The notes: generated from the sequence alone by a model not told the origin. A stretch of 64,000 bases of DNA from Pseudomonas sp. UFMG81 (GCF_015354575.1 NZ_JACAFQ010000015.1:1-64000), one strand, 5' to 3'; counted from the first letter of the stretch, positions 1 to 9,510 are shown. Numbers and translations: made by a program.

Positions 1-261
1 TTCCAATCGGTACTGGCCAGGAAAGACTTCACGCAAAGCATGAGCCGAAAGGGAAACTGCTGGGACAACGCAGTGGCTGAGAGCTTCTTCGCTACGCTGA
101 AAAGGGAAGAAGCATTCAGTGCATATCCCAGTAAACGACATGCTCAACTAGCCATCGCCAGCTATGTTCATGGTTTTTACAACAGCTGTCGGCTGCACTC
201 CGCCCTTGGCTACCGTTCTCCGAACGAATATGCCAAGAGCTTAAGGCAGAAGGCTAAATAA
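1..261 (+). CDS. IS3-family transposase (OrfB), C-terminal part, cut by window edge
   Basis: The reading frame is open from the first base and ends at TAA 259-261, so 86 codons of the C-terminus are visible. The segment GNCWDNAVAESFFATLK is the usual IS3-family context of the last acidic residue of the DDE catalytic triad (E in AESFF). It is followed by the conserved HSALGYRSPNEY tail. This enzyme would cut and join IS ends as a fusion with OrfA. The start, the first two D residues and the left end lie outside the window, so whether the element is intact cannot be judged. Confidence 0.9.
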   Translation, partial: FQSVLARKDFTQSMSRKGNCWDNAVAESFFATLKREEAFSAYPSKRHAQLAIASYVHGFYNSCRLHSALGYRSPNEYAKSLRQKAK

Positions 262-298
262 CCAGCTTTTTGGCGTCCGTTGTCACGGGACAGGCCCA
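1..298 (+). mobile_element. right part of an IS3-family insertion sequence
   Basis: The transposase stop at 261 is followed by a short tail containing TTTTTGGCGTCCGTTGTCAC and then GGGACAGGCCCA. The GGCGTCCGTT-type tail is common at right ends of IS3-family elements, which usually end in CA. I place the right end near 298, but this is inferred from one end only; the left inverted repeat and any target duplication are outside the window. Confidence 0.55.
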
Positions 299-421
299 TG
301 CTTACTTTTGACGCGGCCGGCGAGGCAAGAAAAAAGTAAGCCGCCGTAAGGGCGGAAAGGTGCCGAAAGGTCGCTATCGTGAATGGATATGCACCGAAAT
401 CTAAAAACCAGCACACTAACC
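299..421. other. non-coding stretch between IS end and hexamer repeat
   Basis: No gene with a credible start and coding bias is visible. The part around 331-400 (AAAAAAGTAAGCCGCCGTAA, then GGGCGG and ATGGATATGCACC) looks like a recurrent intergenic sequence that I remember from other Pseudomonas genomes. That recognition is from memory and not verified. It also contains a small dyad, CCGCC-GTAA-GGGCGG, which could fold. Confidence 0.3.
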
Positions 422-462
<41 letters not shown>

Positions 463-465
463 CCC

Positions 466-1095
466 CTAAACCCGATAAGCCCGAACAAACACCTCAACCG
501 CCTCCCGCACATGCACCTCCGCCTCATCCCCCGTAAGCGCCGGTGCACACCCGATCAACAACCGATAATCCGGCGCCCCCTTGACCAGGCAGAAGAACTG
601 CTCCGCCGCCCGCAACGGGTTATCGATCCGCAGCAACCCCCGTTGACCGACCCCACGCAGCAACGCCTCCATCCCCGCCACCACCCGCTTGGGCCCGGCC
701 TCGTAGAAGTACTGCCCGAAACTCGGGTCTTGGCTGCCCAGGGCAATGATCAACCGGCTGAGCTTGACCGACTCGTCCGAGCTGATCAGCGCCTGGAACC
801 CCCGGGCGATATTCAGCAACACATCCTCCAGCGGCACCCCCTCGGGGTACTCGAAGATCAAGTCGGGCAATTGCGTCTGGCACGTCGCCATGACCGCCGC
901 GCCGAACAGCGTCTGCTTGTCGGTGAAATGGCTGTAGACCGTGAGTTTTGAAACACCTGCCGCCGCAGCGACCGCATCCATGCTGGTGTTGGCATAGCCA
1001 AGGCTGAGGAACAGCGACTTGGCGGCTTCGAGGATGGCCTCGCGCTTGGCCAGGTCCTTCGGCCGGCCAGGGCCGATGGGTGCGTCGTTGGACAT
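466..1095 (-). CDS. TetR/AcrR-family repressor of the adjacent RND efflux operon
   Basis: A 209-residue protein with a TetR-type N-terminal helix-turn-helix: residues 14-60 include AILEAAKSLFLSLGYANTSM and the recognition part GVSKLTVYSHF. The C-terminal ligand-binding region is of AefR/TetR_C type. It is transcribed divergently from the RND operon that starts 183 bases away, the usual layout of MexL/TtgR-like local repressors. By inference it represses the pump and itself by binding the palindrome at 1227-1242, with release by a small molecule. The ligand cannot be read from the sequence. Confidence 0.9.
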   Translation of the reverse strand: MSNDAPIGPGRPKDLAKREAILEAAKSLFLSLGYANTSMDAVAAAAGVSKLTVYSHFTDKQTLFGAAVMATCQTQLPDLIFEYPEGVPLEDVLLNIARGFQALISSDESVKLSRLIIALGSQDPSFGQYFYEAGPKRVVAGMEALLRGVGQRGLLRIDNPLRAAEQFFCLVKGAPDYRLLIGCAPALTGDEAEVHVREAVEVFVRAYRV

Positions 1096-1214
1096 TGGGA
1101 ACCGTATCGTTGGTGAAAGGTGAGCATCTTACCGGGTCGCGGACTGTCAGGCTGTAGCGTACGTCGCCACGCTATTACGTTTTTTCTCGCGCCTGCCCGC
1201 TTCCCCGGCCCGTT

Positions 1215-1244
1215 TTGCTGATTTAATATACTCGCCAGTATAAA
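1215..1244 (+). promoter_or_regulatory. RND operon promoter with embedded TetR-type operator
   Basis: TTGCTG at 1215-1220 and TATAAA at 1239-1244 are separated by 18 bases and resemble sigma-70 elements. Between and across them lies a perfect inverted repeat, TATACT-CGCC-AGTATA (1227-1242). A repressor bound there would cover the -10 box. The promoter assignment is inferred; the palindrome is seen directly. Confidence 0.5.
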
Positions 1245-1278
1245 TATTCGATGCGCCCTCTGCCAAAGGTCTTCCATC

Positions 1279-2376
1279 ATGTTGCGTCGTGCGTTGTCCC
1301 TCACCCTGCCCGCGGCCCTCGTGCTGCTCACCGCCTGCGGCCAGCAGGCCGCGCCACCCACGGCGCCGCGCCCGGCGCTGGTGGTTCAGCCCCAGCCGGC
1401 GGGGGCCTCGGCAGACAGCTACCCCGGCGAAGTACGCGCGCGTTTCGAGCCGGAGCTGGCCTTCCGCATCGGCGGCAAGGTAACCAGGCGCCTGGTGGAG
1501 GAGGGGCAGCGGGTCAAGGCCGAACAGCCGCTGGCCGAACTCGACCCGCAGGATGTGCGCCTGCAACTGGAAGCCAACCGCGCCCAGGTGGCTGCCGCCG
1601 AAGCCAACCTGGCGCTGGTGCGCACCGAGCGTGATCGCTATCAGAAGTTGCTTGATAGGCAGATGGTCAGCCACTCCCAGTTCGATAACGCCGAGAACCT
1701 CTACCGTGCCGGCCTTGCCCGCCTGAAGCAGGCCAAGGCTGAGTTCGAGGTGGCCGGTAACCAAGCCGAATACGCCGTGCTGCGCGCGCCCCAGGCCGGG
1801 GTGATCGCCAAGCGCCAGGTTGAGGTAGGGCAGGTGGTGGGCGCCGGGCAGACGGTGTTCACCCTGGCCGCCGACGGCGAGCGTGAAGTGGCGATCGGCC
1901 TGCCAGAACAGCAGTTCGCCCGCTTCGCCGTCGGCCAGGCGGTCAGTGTCGAGCTCTGGACGCACCCGAACCAACGGTTCGAAGGGCGTATTCGCGAGCT
2001 GTCGCCAGCGGCTGACCCCCGCTCCCGGACCTTCGCCGCGCGCATCGCCTTCACCTCCAGCAACGCGCCAGCCGAACTGGGCCAAAGCGCCCGGGTGTTC
2101 ATCGCCCACGCCGAGCGCGCACCCCTGGCGGTGCCGCTCTCGGCCGTCACCGCGGAGGCCGGGCAGGCCTATGTCTGGCGCGTCGGCAAGGACAACCGCC
2201 TCGAACGCGCCCCGGTGCGCCTGGGCCCCTACGGTGCCGACAGCGTACCCGTGCTCGAGGGCCTTCAGGCCAGCGACTGGGTGGTTGCCGCCGGCGGCCA
2301 TGTGCTGCGCGAGGGGCAGCAGGTGCGGCCAGTGGACCGCAGCAACCGTGAAGTGAACCTGGCGGCCAAGGAGTAA
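1279..2376 (+). CDS. RND efflux periplasmic adaptor (membrane fusion protein) lipoprotein
   Basis: The 365-residue protein begins with a lipoprotein signal ending in the lipobox LLTAC (Cys20), so it should be anchored in the inner membrane facing the periplasm. It then shows the HlyD/AcrA order: lipoyl half (GEVRARFEPELAFRIGGKV), an alpha-hairpin around residues 95-150, the second lipoyl half (VLRAPQAGVIAKRQVEVGQV), beta barrel and membrane-proximal domain. It would link the pump at 2383 to an outer-membrane channel. No channel gene is nearby, so one encoded elsewhere is presumably shared. Six bases separate its stop from the pump start. Confidence 0.95.
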   Translation: MLRRALSLTLPAALVLLTACGQQAAPPTAPRPALVVQPQPAGASADSYPGEVRARFEPELAFRIGGKVTRRLVEEGQRVKAEQPLAELDPQDVRLQLEANRAQVAAAEANLALVRTERDRYQKLLDRQMVSHSQFDNAENLYRAGLARLKQAKAEFEVAGNQAEYAVLRAPQAGVIAKRQVEVGQVVGAGQTVFTLAADGEREVAIGLPEQQFARFAVGQAVSVELWTHPNQRFEGRIRELSPAADPRSRTFAARIAFTSSNAPAELGQSARVFIAHAERAPLAVPLSAVTAEAGQAYVWRVGKDNRLERAPVRLGPYGADSVPVLEGLQASDWVVAAGGHVLREGQQVRPVDRSNREVNLAAKE

Positions 2377-2382
2377 GTCCCG

Positions 2383-5300
2383 ATGGGTTTCAACCTTTCC
2401 GCCTGGGCGCTGCGCAATCGCCAGATCGTACTGTTCCTGATGATCCTGTTGGCAGCCATTGGCGCCATGTCCTACACCAAGCTCGGGCAGAGCGAAGATC
2501 CGCCGTTCACGTTCAAGGCCATGGTCATTCGCACGCTGTGGCCAGGGGCAACCGCTGAAGAAGTGTCGCGCCAGGTCACCGAGCGCATCGAGAAGAAGCT
2601 GATGGAGACCGGCGAGTACGAGAAAATCGTCTCGTTCTCCCGGCCGGGCGAGTCCCAGGTCACCTTCATGGCCCGCGACTCGATGCATTCCAAGGATATC
2701 CCCGAGCTGTGGTACCAGATCCGCAAGAAGGTCGCGGACATCAAGCACACCCTGCCACCCGAGGCCCAGGGGCCGTTCTTCAACGATGAGTTCGGTACCA
2801 CCTTCGGCAACATCTACGCACTGACCGGCCAAGGCTTCGACTACGCGGTACTAAAGGATTACGCCGACCGCATCCAGATCCAGCTGCAACGGGTCAAGGA
2901 CGTGGGCAAGGTCGAGCTGATCGGCTTGCAGGACGAGAAAATCTGGATCGAGCTGTCCAACGTCAAGCTGGCGACACTCGGTGTTCCGCTGGCCGCGGTA
3001 CAGCAGGCGTTGCGCGAGCAGAACGCGGTGAGCACCGCAGGCTTTTTCGAAACCCCCAGCGAGCGCCTGCAACTTAGGGTCAGTGGGCGCTTCGACAGTG
3101 TCGAGCAGATCCGTCAGTTCCCCATTCGGGTGGGCGACCGCACCTTCCGTATCGGCGATGTCGCCGACGTGCAGCGCGGGTTCAATGACCCACCCGCACC
3201 GCGCATGCGCTTTATGGGTGAGGACGCCATTGGGCTTGCGGTGTCGATGAAGGACGGCGGAGACATTCTGGTGCTGGGCAAGGCCCTGGAAGGCGAGTTT
3301 GCCCGCTTGGCAGAAGGGCTGCCGGCAGGCATGCAGCTGCGCAAGGTGTCCGACCAGCCGGCCGCGGTGAAGGCGGGCGTCGGCGAGTTCGTCCAGGTGC
3401 TGGTCGAGGCCCTGGCCATCGTATTGCTGGTGAGTTTCTTCTCACTGGGCATGCGCACCGGGCTGGTGGTGGCGCTGGCGATTCCGCTGGTGCTGGCCAT
3501 GACCTTCGCCCTGATGCACTACTTCGGCATCGGCCTGCACAAGATCTCGCTGGGGGCGCTGGTGCTGGCGCTGGGGCTGCTGGTGGACGATGCGATCATC
3601 GCCGTGGAGATGATGGCGATCAAGATGGAGCAGGGCTACGACCGGCTCAAGGCGGCCAGCTATGCCTGGAGCAGCACGGCCTTCCCGATGCTCACCGGCA
3701 CCCTGATCACCGCGGCGGGCTTCCTGCCGATCGCCACGGCGGCGTCGAGCACCGGTGAGTACACCCGTTCGATCTTCCAGGTGGTGACCATCGCCCTGCT
3801 GACCTCGTGGGTGGCGGCGGTGGTGTTCGTGCCTTACCTGGGCGAGCGCCTGCTGCCGGACCTGGCCAAGCTGCATGCGGCGCGCCATGGCAGCGACGGG
3901 CATGCGCCCGATCCGTACGCCACGCCGTTCTATCAGCGTGTGCGGCGGGTGGTGGAGTGGTGCGTGCGGCGACGCAAGACGGTCATCGTGCTGACCATCG
4001 CCGCGTTCGTCGGCAGCATCCTGCTGTTCCGCTTCGTGCCTCAACAGTTCTTCCCGGCCTCCGGGCGCCCGGAGCTGATGGTCGACCTCAAGCTGGCCGA
4101 AGGCGCCTCGCTGAACAACACCGCCGAACGGGTCAAGCAGTTGGAGGCACTGCTCAAGCAACAGGACGGCATCGACAACTACGTTGCCTATGTCGGCACC
4201 GGTTCGCCGCGTTTCTACCTGCCGCTGGACCAGCAACTGCCGGCGGCGAGCTTCGCCCAGTTCGTGGTGCTGGCCAAGTCGCTGGAAGAGCGTGAGCGCC
4301 TGCGCAGTTGGTTGATCGCCACCCTCGATGAGCAGTTCCCCGACCTGCGTTCGCGGGTCACCCGCCTGGAAAACGGCCCGCCCGTGGGCTACCCGGTGCA
4401 GTTCCGCGTCACTGGTGAGCACATCGAGAAGGTCCGTGCGCTGGCCCGTGAAGTGGCAGCCAAGGTGCGTGAGAACCCCCATGTGGTCAACGTGCACTTG
4501 GATTGGGAAGAACCGAGCAAGGCGGTCTACCTGGATATCGATCAGGACCGCGCACGCGCCCTGGGCGTGAGCACGGCGCACTTGTCGAGTTTCCTGCAAA
4601 GCTCGCTGACCGGCAGCAACGTCAGCCAGTACCGTGAAGACAACGAGCTGATCGAGATCCTGTTGCGCGGCACCCCCGAGGAACGCCGTGAGCTGGGTAA
4701 CCTGGGCAGCCTGGCGGTGCCCACCGACAACGGTCAGAGTGTGGTGCTGTCGCAGGTGGCGACCCTGGAGTACGGCTTCGAGGAAGGCATCATCTGGCAC
4801 CGCAACCGCCTGCCGACGGTGACCGTGCGTGCTGACATCTACGACAAGGAACAACCTGCGACGCTGGTGAAGCAGATTCAGCCGACCTTGCAGCAGATCA
4901 AGAGCGAACTGCCAGACGGCTACTTGCTGGACGTGGGTGGCACGGTGGAAGACTCCGAGCGCGGGCAACGCTCGGTGAACGCCGGCATGCCATTGTTCAT
5001 CGTGGTGGTGCTGAGCTTGCTGATGATCCAGCTGCGCAGCTTCTCGCGGATGTTCATGGTGTTCCTCACCGCCCCCCTGGGGTTGATCGGCGTGACGTTG
5101 TTCCTGCTGGTGTTCCGCCAGCCGTTCGGCTTCGTCGCCATGCTCGGGACCATCGCCCTGGCGGGGATGATCATGCGTAACTCGGTAATCCTGGTGGACC
5201 AGATCGAGCAGGATATCGCCGCCGGGTTGGACCGCTGGCAGGCGATCATCGAGGCTACGGTGCGGCGCTTCAGGCCGATCGTGCTGACCGCGCTGGCGGC

Positions 5301-5448
5301 GGTGCTGGCGATGATTCCGCTGTCTAGGAGTGTGTTCTACGGGCCGATGGCGGTGGCGATCATGGGCGGGCTGATCGTGGCCACGGTACTGACGCTGCTG
5401 TTCCTGCCGGCGTTGTATGCGGCGTGGTTCAGGGTCAGGAAGGACTGA
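2383..5448 (+). CDS. RND-family multidrug efflux permease
   Basis: At 1021 residues it has the length of AcrB/MexK-type pumps: one N-terminal membrane helix (NRQIVLFLMILLAAIGAM), a large periplasmic loop, about five helices, a second large loop, and a terminal helix bundle. The proton-relay Asp pair is present in TM4 (GLLVDDAIIAVEM, D402-D403). Its closest look is to the AcrB-like hydrophobe/amphiphile branch with partner systems such as MexJK. Substrates are unknown. It lies directly behind its adaptor in a two-gene operon and is followed by a large hairpin that probably ends transcription. Confidence 0.95.
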   Translation: MGFNLSAWALRNRQIVLFLMILLAAIGAMSYTKLGQSEDPPFTFKAMVIRTLWPGATAEEVSRQVTERIEKKLMETGEYEKIVSFSRPGESQVTFMARDSMHSKDIPELWYQIRKKVADIKHTLPPEAQGPFFNDEFGTTFGNIYALTGQGFDYAVLKDYADRIQIQLQRVKDVGKVELIGLQDEKIWIELSNVKLATLGVPLAAVQQALREQNAVSTAGFFETPSERLQLRVSGRFDSVEQIRQFPIRVGDRTFRIGDVADVQRGFNDPPAPRMRFMGEDAIGLAVSMKDGGDILVLGKALEGEFARLAEGLPAGMQLRKVSDQPAAVKAGVGEFVQVLVEALAIVLLVSFFSLGMRTGLVVALAIPLVLAMTFALMHYFGIGLHKISLGALVLALGLLVDDAIIAVEMMAIKMEQGYDRLKAASYAWSSTAFPMLTGTLITAAGFLPIATAASSTGEYTRSIFQVVTIALLTSWVAAVVFVPYLGERLLPDLAKLHAARHGSDGHAPDPYATPFYQRVRRVVEWCVRRRKTVIVLTIAAFVGSILLFRFVPQQFFPASGRPELMVDLKLAEGASLNNTAERVKQLEALLKQQDGIDNYVAYVGTGSPRFYLPLDQQLPAASFAQFVVLAKSLEERERLRSWLIATLDEQFPDLRSRVTRLENGPPVGYPVQFRVTGEHIEKVRALAREVAAKVRENPHVVNVHLDWEEPSKAVYLDIDQDRARALGVSTAHLSSFLQSSLTGSNVSQYREDNELIEILLRGTPEERRELGNLGSLAVPTDNGQSVVLSQVATLEYGFEEGIIWHRNRLPTVTVRADIYDKEQPATLVKQIQPTLQQIKSELPDGYLLDVGGTVEDSERGQRSVNAGMPLFIVVVLSLLMIQLRSFSRMFMVFLTAPLGLIGVTLFLLVFRQPFGFVAMLGTIALAGMIMRNSVILVDQIEQDIAAGLDRWQAIIEATVRRFRPIVLTALAAVLAMIPLSRSVFYGPMAVAIMGGLIVATVLTLLFLPALYAAWFRVRKD

Positions 5449-5569
5449 AGAACCAGTGGGAGGGCTTTGCCCTCCATTCGCGGCACAAGGCCGCTCCTAC
5501 AGGCGAGCGCGAACCCCTGTAGGAGCGGCCTCGTGCCGCGAAAGGGCTGCGCAGCAGCCCACTGGTTCT
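5449..5569. repeat. REP pair forming a long nested hairpin between convergent genes
   Basis: Two REP copies face each other, with arms at 5477-5502 and 5517-5542 (TGTAGGAGCGGCC core with CGGCACAAGGCCG). An outer dyad, AGAACCAGTGGG at 5449-5460 with its complement at 5558-5569, encloses them. The element fills the gap between the pump gene and the convergent DUF4197 gene, so it could serve as a two-way transcription stop. Confidence 0.85.
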
Positions 5570-5579
5570 CAGCTCAGCA

Positions 5580-6266
5580 TCACAGCGCGCCAAATACCTT
5601 CTTGGCCAGGCTGGTCGCCGCCCCCGCCGGGTTCTGGCGAATGCTCTCTTCCTGCTTGCCGATCATTTCGAACAGCCCGTCCAACGCCTTCTCGGTCACG
5701 TAGTTCTCGATATTGGCGTCATCCTTGATCAGCCCCAGACCCTTGGCCTGCCCAGCAAAGCTGTTGTACTGCTGGGCCAGGCCGACCTGGTCGGTGGCCT
5801 GCTTGACGATCGGCAGGAACTTGGCGCGGATCTGCTCGCGGCTGCTCTTGTTCAGGTACTGCGTGGCCGAATCCTGGCCGCCGCTGAGGATGCCCTTGGC
5901 ATCGGTCACGGTCATCTTCTTCACCGCATCCACCAGGATCGCCTGGGCCTGGGGCACGGCCGCCTCGGCCGCCTTGTTCATGCTGGTTTCCAGGGCTTCG
6001 ACCTGGTCGCCCTTGCCGAACATCTTCATGGCCTTGGCGGCCTTGCCGAGGTTGCCCGGCAGTTCGATGCGCACGTCCGGGTTGTTGCTGAAACCGCCCG
6101 GGGTGCTCAGTTGCTTGACGGCAATCTGCGTGCCTTGGGTGAGGGCGTCCTTCAGGCCGCCGCTGGCATCGCTTTGCGACAGGTCGCCCAGCGACAGGGC
6201 CAGGGCGCTGGCCGACAGCAGCAGGCCGGCGCAAAGGGTGGTGAAGCGCAGGGAGGTGCGGAGCAT
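5580..6266 (-). CDS. DUF4197 periplasmic protein
   Basis: A 228-residue protein with an N-terminal secretion signal (hydrophobic stretch LCAGLLLSASALA, likely cleaved after ALA) followed by a full DUF4197 domain. The family is widespread in proteobacteria, without an established biochemical role. The body is mostly predicted helix and lacks obvious catalytic motifs. The C-terminal region has the conserved DGLFEMIGKQEESIRQNP block. It ends next to the REP hairpin and lies 33 bases downstream of the lipoprotein gene in the same direction, so the two could be co-transcribed. Confidence 0.9.
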   Translation of the reverse strand: MLRTSLRFTTLCAGLLLSASALALSLGDLSQSDASGGLKDALTQGTQIAVKQLSTPGGFSNNPDVRIELPGNLGKAAKAMKMFGKGDQVEALETSMNKAAEAAVPQAQAILVDAVKKMTVTDAKGILSGGQDSATQYLNKSSREQIRAKFLPIVKQATDQVGLAQQYNSFAGQAKGLGLIKDDANIENYVTEKALDGLFEMIGKQEESIRQNPAGAATSLAKKVFGAL

Positions 6267-6299
6267 GGGTATTTCCTTATGGGCAAAGAGGGGCGAGGC

Positions 6300-6698
6300 T
6301 CAGCGGACTGGGTCGACCTTGATCCGCACCGGCTGCTGGTCGCTGCCGTCGAGCATCACGCCATGGTGCTCGGTGTTGATGAACAGCAGCTTGCCGTCCA
6401 GCTCGATGCGCGCGCTCACCGCGTAGCGGTGGCCGGGTTTGATCTGGGCCGGGTCGTACTTGAGGTGGAAGGGCAGCGGCACGTTGCCTTTGACCGGGCC
6501 ATTCTGGCTGGCCAGGGTGACGGCCGGGGCGTCCATCAGCGACACGTCCTGCAGGGCCACGTTGAGGGTGGCGGCCGGTGGCAGGGCGATGCGCTGCAGG
6601 TAGAAGACTTCGCCATCCAGGCTGGCCTGGTTCGACGGGGTGTTGCTGGAGCAGGCTGCAAGCAGGGTAGCGCAGCACAGGGTGAAGAGTTTTTTCAT
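6300..6698 (-). CDS. YbaY-family lipoprotein
   Basis: A 132-residue protein with a clear lipobox, LLAAC (Cys16), after a short basic-hydrophobic signal. The mature part fits the YbaY/YscW type: beta-rich, with LPPAATLNVALQDVSLMDAP and the later PFHLKYDPAQIKPGHRYAVSA. Proteins of this family sit in the outer or inner membrane leaflet; their function is not established, and a link to the type III pilotin fold is structural only. It has no Asp at +2 of the mature protein (CSSN), so outer-membrane sorting is the simplest guess. Confidence 0.85.
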   Translation of the reverse strand: MKKLFTLCCATLLAACSSNTPSNQASLDGEVFYLQRIALPPAATLNVALQDVSLMDAPAVTLASQNGPVKGNVPLPFHLKYDPAQIKPGHRYAVSARIELDGKLLFINTEHHGVMLDGSDQQPVRIKVDPVR

Positions 6699-6792
6699 GG
6701 GATCTCCGGTGTACAGGGGGTCGGCTTGTGGCCAACTGCGGGGACTTTAGCGGATTTTCGCGTGGTGTGCGGCCATCCGTACCAGGGCCGCA

Positions 6793-6893
6793 GCGCGGCC
6801 CTTTCGCGGGCAAGCCCGCTCCCACAGGTACAGCGCACTCCCGAAGTTGGCGCTGTACCTGTGGGAGCGGGCTTGCCCGCGAAAGGGCTGCGC
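6793..6893. repeat. REP pair with 44-base arms
   Basis: The arms 6793-6836 and 6850-6893 are reverse complements with one mismatch and a 13-base loop. They contain the REP core GCGGGCAAGCCCGC plus the flanking GTGGGAGC. The pair sits just past the plsB stop on the minus strand and upstream of the ybaY-like gene, so it is well placed to end the plsB transcript. Confidence 0.9.
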
Positions 6894-6910
6894 AGCAGTC
6901 CCATTAGTTG

Positions 6911-9400
6911 TTACTCGACCGAAGCAGGCTCCAGCGCCTCATCGCGGTGCAACGCCACCTGACGAATCGACAGCCGCAGCTCGGCCGACAGCACGCGCTT
7001 GGCCACACCTTCAGCCAGTTCCGCCAGCTTGTCGTGATAACCCAGCTTGCCGTTGCCGTCGGGGCGCAGCACCCCTTCGCGCACCAGCGTCTGGATAAAG
7101 TGGCGGAACAGGGTCTTGTCGAAGAACTCCGGGGCGTTGAGCCCATGCAGGATCGACAGGCGCTGGGCCATCATCACGCACAGCTCCTCCAGCTCTTCGG
7201 CCGTCAGCGTGTGCTGGCCACTGTTGAGCAACAACGAAGTGGCCATGTAGAACCGCTGCAGGGTCTGGGTAATGGTGCGCGCCAGCAGCGTCAGCAGCAC
7301 GAATTGCCGCGAGCTCGGTGCCGGGCGCAGGTACACACCGTTCTCGAAGCGCAGCAGGCCTTGCTCGACCAGCGCCGCCAGCCATTGGTCGATGACCTCG
7401 TCCAGTTGCGCCGGCGTCCAGCGCAGGAACAGTTCGGCCTGCAAGTACGGGTACAGCGCCTTGACGTACTGGCCGACCAGGTCGCGGCTCATGCGCGAGC
7501 TGCTGAGGAAGAAGCTCGCCAGCAGCGCCGGCAGGGCGAAGATATGCAGCACGTTGTTGCGGTAGTAGGTCATCAGTACCGCGTTGGCTTCGTCCAGGTA
7601 CAGGATGCGGCCCAGCGCATCCTTCTGTTCAGCCAGCAGGTCCATGCCCAGCACGTGCTTGATCAGCGCGCTGCCGTCGCCCTCGGGCAAGGTGGTGTGC
7701 GCCGAGTAGGGCACCTGGCGCAGCAACGCCAGGTACAGGTCGAGCACACGGGTCAGGGCGCGTTCGTCGAGGGCCAGGCGGCTGGTCGACAGCAGCGCCA
7801 GGGCCACCAGGTTGACCGGGTTGATCGCCGCCGCCTCGTTGAGGTGGCGGGCGACGGTCTCGCCCAGGCGCGTGGTGGCGTCGTTGAGCCAATCCGGGCG
7901 GAACTGTGGGGCGAGCGCCTGCTCACGCCAGCCGGGCTGTTGCTCATCAAGGAAACCGGCCAGGCGGATGGGTTCGCCAAAGTTGACGTAGACCTGCCCG
8001 AAACGCTGCTTCAGCGCACCGATGACCTTGAAGATGTCGAAGATCGACTCTTTCTTCTTGCTCGCACCACGCAGTTCGCCCAGGTAGGTGCGGCCTTCCA
8101 GCACCCGTTCATAGCCGATGTACACCGGCACGAAGACGATCGGTGTGCGCGAGGAGCGCAGGAAGCTGCGCAGGGTGATCGCCAGCATGCCGGTGCGCGG
8201 CTGCAGCATGCGCCCGGTGCGCGAACGCCCGCCCTCGACGAAGTACTCCACCGGGAAGCCCTTGGTGAACAGGGTATGCAGGTACTCATTGAATACCGCG
8301 GTGTACAGCGGGTTGCCCTTGAACGTGCGGCGCATGAAGAACGCCCCGCCGCGGCGCAGCAGGCCGCCGATCACCGGCATGTTGAGGTTGATGCCGGCGG
8401 CGATGTGCGGCGGCGTCAGGCCGTTGCGGAACAGCAGGTAGGACAACAGCAGGTAGTCGATGTGGCTGCGGTGGCAGGGGACGTAGATTACTTCGTGGCC
8501 AGGCGCGATGCCCTGCACCTGCTCGATGTGATTGACCTTGATGCCGTCGTAGATCTTGTTCCAGAACCAGCTGAGCACCACTTCGAGGAAGCGGATCGCG
8601 GTGTAGGTGTAGTCCGAGGCGATCTCGTTGCCGTAGTGCAGGGCCTTGGCCTCGGCCTTGGCGTAGGGGATTTTCTCGCGTTCGGCCTCATCGCTGATGG
8701 CCTGGCGCACCAGTGGGTCGTGCACCAGGCCCTTGACCAGGTTGCGCCGGTGCGAGATGTCCGGGCCGATGACCGCGGTCTTGAGGTTGCGAAAATGCAC
8801 CCGCATCACCCGCTGGGCCATGCGCACGGTGCGTTCATGGCCTTTGTTGTGGGCGACCAGTTCGCGCAGGTGGATGGGCGCGGAGAACTGCACCCGGGTC
8901 TTGCGCCCGAGGATCAGCACACTGAGCAATCGACGCAGGCGCCCGGTGACCGCCCAGCTGTCGGCGAACAGCAGCTTCCAGGGGCTCGATTCGCTGGCCG
9001 GGGTCTGCCCCCAGAACACACTGACCGGGATGATCTGCGCATCTTCCTCCGCGTGCTGGCTGATCGCCGCGACCAGCCGCTCCAGGGTGGGCGGTGCACC
9101 GCGTTTATCCTGACGGCCGAGCCAGTCCGGGTCGGGGGTCAGGTAGAAGAACGCCGCCGGCTCGTGCAGTGGACCGACTGCCACCGGCAGTACCGGGCGC
9201 GGCAGCCCTGCTTTGGTGCACTCGTGGTCGATCACGGCCAGGTCGGTGAGCGACGGCGAGGGCAGGGCGTAGAACACCGGGCGGCTGCGGTCGAGCTTGA
9301 GGGTGAGCGAAGACTGGTTGATGGTCTCGGAACGCACCCACAGGTACAGCACGCGGCGCAGGGCGCCGAAAATCAGACGGCGCAGGGGGGAACGGGTCAT
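6911..9400 (-). CDS. plsB: glycerol-3-phosphate 1-O-acyltransferase
   Basis: An 829-residue enzyme of the membrane-bound PlsB type. It acylates sn-glycerol-3-phosphate at position 1 using acyl-ACP or acyl-CoA, the first step of phospholipid synthesis. The acyltransferase blocks are present: HRSHID at residues 310-315 (catalytic H..D), GGAFFMRR near 351-358 and EGGRSRTG at 389-396. I use the start at 9400 (MTRSPLRRL). An in-frame ATG 24 codons upstream would add an atypical, Pro-rich leader. The gene stands alone, with the divergent cold-shock gene upstream. Confidence 0.95.
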   Translation of the reverse strand: MTRSPLRRLIFGALRRVLYLWVRSETINQSSLTLKLDRSRPVFYALPSPSLTDLAVIDHECTKAGLPRPVLPVAVGPLHEPAAFFYLTPDPDWLGRQDKRGAPPTLERLVAAISQHAEEDAQIIPVSVFWGQTPASESSPWKLLFADSWAVTGRLRRLLSVLILGRKTRVQFSAPIHLRELVAHNKGHERTVRMAQRVMRVHFRNLKTAVIGPDISHRRNLVKGLVHDPLVRQAISDEAEREKIPYAKAEAKALHYGNEIASDYTYTAIRFLEVVLSWFWNKIYDGIKVNHIEQVQGIAPGHEVIYVPCHRSHIDYLLLSYLLFRNGLTPPHIAAGINLNMPVIGGLLRRGGAFFMRRTFKGNPLYTAVFNEYLHTLFTKGFPVEYFVEGGRSRTGRMLQPRTGMLAITLRSFLRSSRTPIVFVPVYIGYERVLEGRTYLGELRGASKKKESIFDIFKVIGALKQRFGQVYVNFGEPIRLAGFLDEQQPGWREQALAPQFRPDWLNDATTRLGETVARHLNEAAAINPVNLVALALLSTSRLALDERALTRVLDLYLALLRQVPYSAHTTLPEGDGSALIKHVLGMDLLAEQKDALGRILYLDEANAVLMTYYRNNVLHIFALPALLASFFLSSSRMSRDLVGQYVKALYPYLQAELFLRWTPAQLDEVIDQWLAALVEQGLLRFENGVYLRPAPSSRQFVLLTLLARTITQTLQRFYMATSLLLNSGQHTLTAEELEELCVMMAQRLSILHGLNAPEFFDKTLFRHFIQTLVREGVLRPDGNGKLGYHDKLAELAEGVAKRVLSAELRLSIRQVALHRDEALEPASVE

Positions 9401-9510
9401 GGGGTGGGGCTCTGGTGAAGTTTCGCTGTTTTTACAGGGGGTTAGTCTGCCGTATCTGCGTAAGTTCAGCAAAATTCGGCACCGTCATGAAAATTTTTTG
9501 TTCCCTGTCA

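Noticed and set aside
6908..9418. 836-codon frame opposite plsB, and similar long frames opposite ndvB, rseP/bamA and the RND pump
   Set aside because: All are antisense shadows of recognised proteins.
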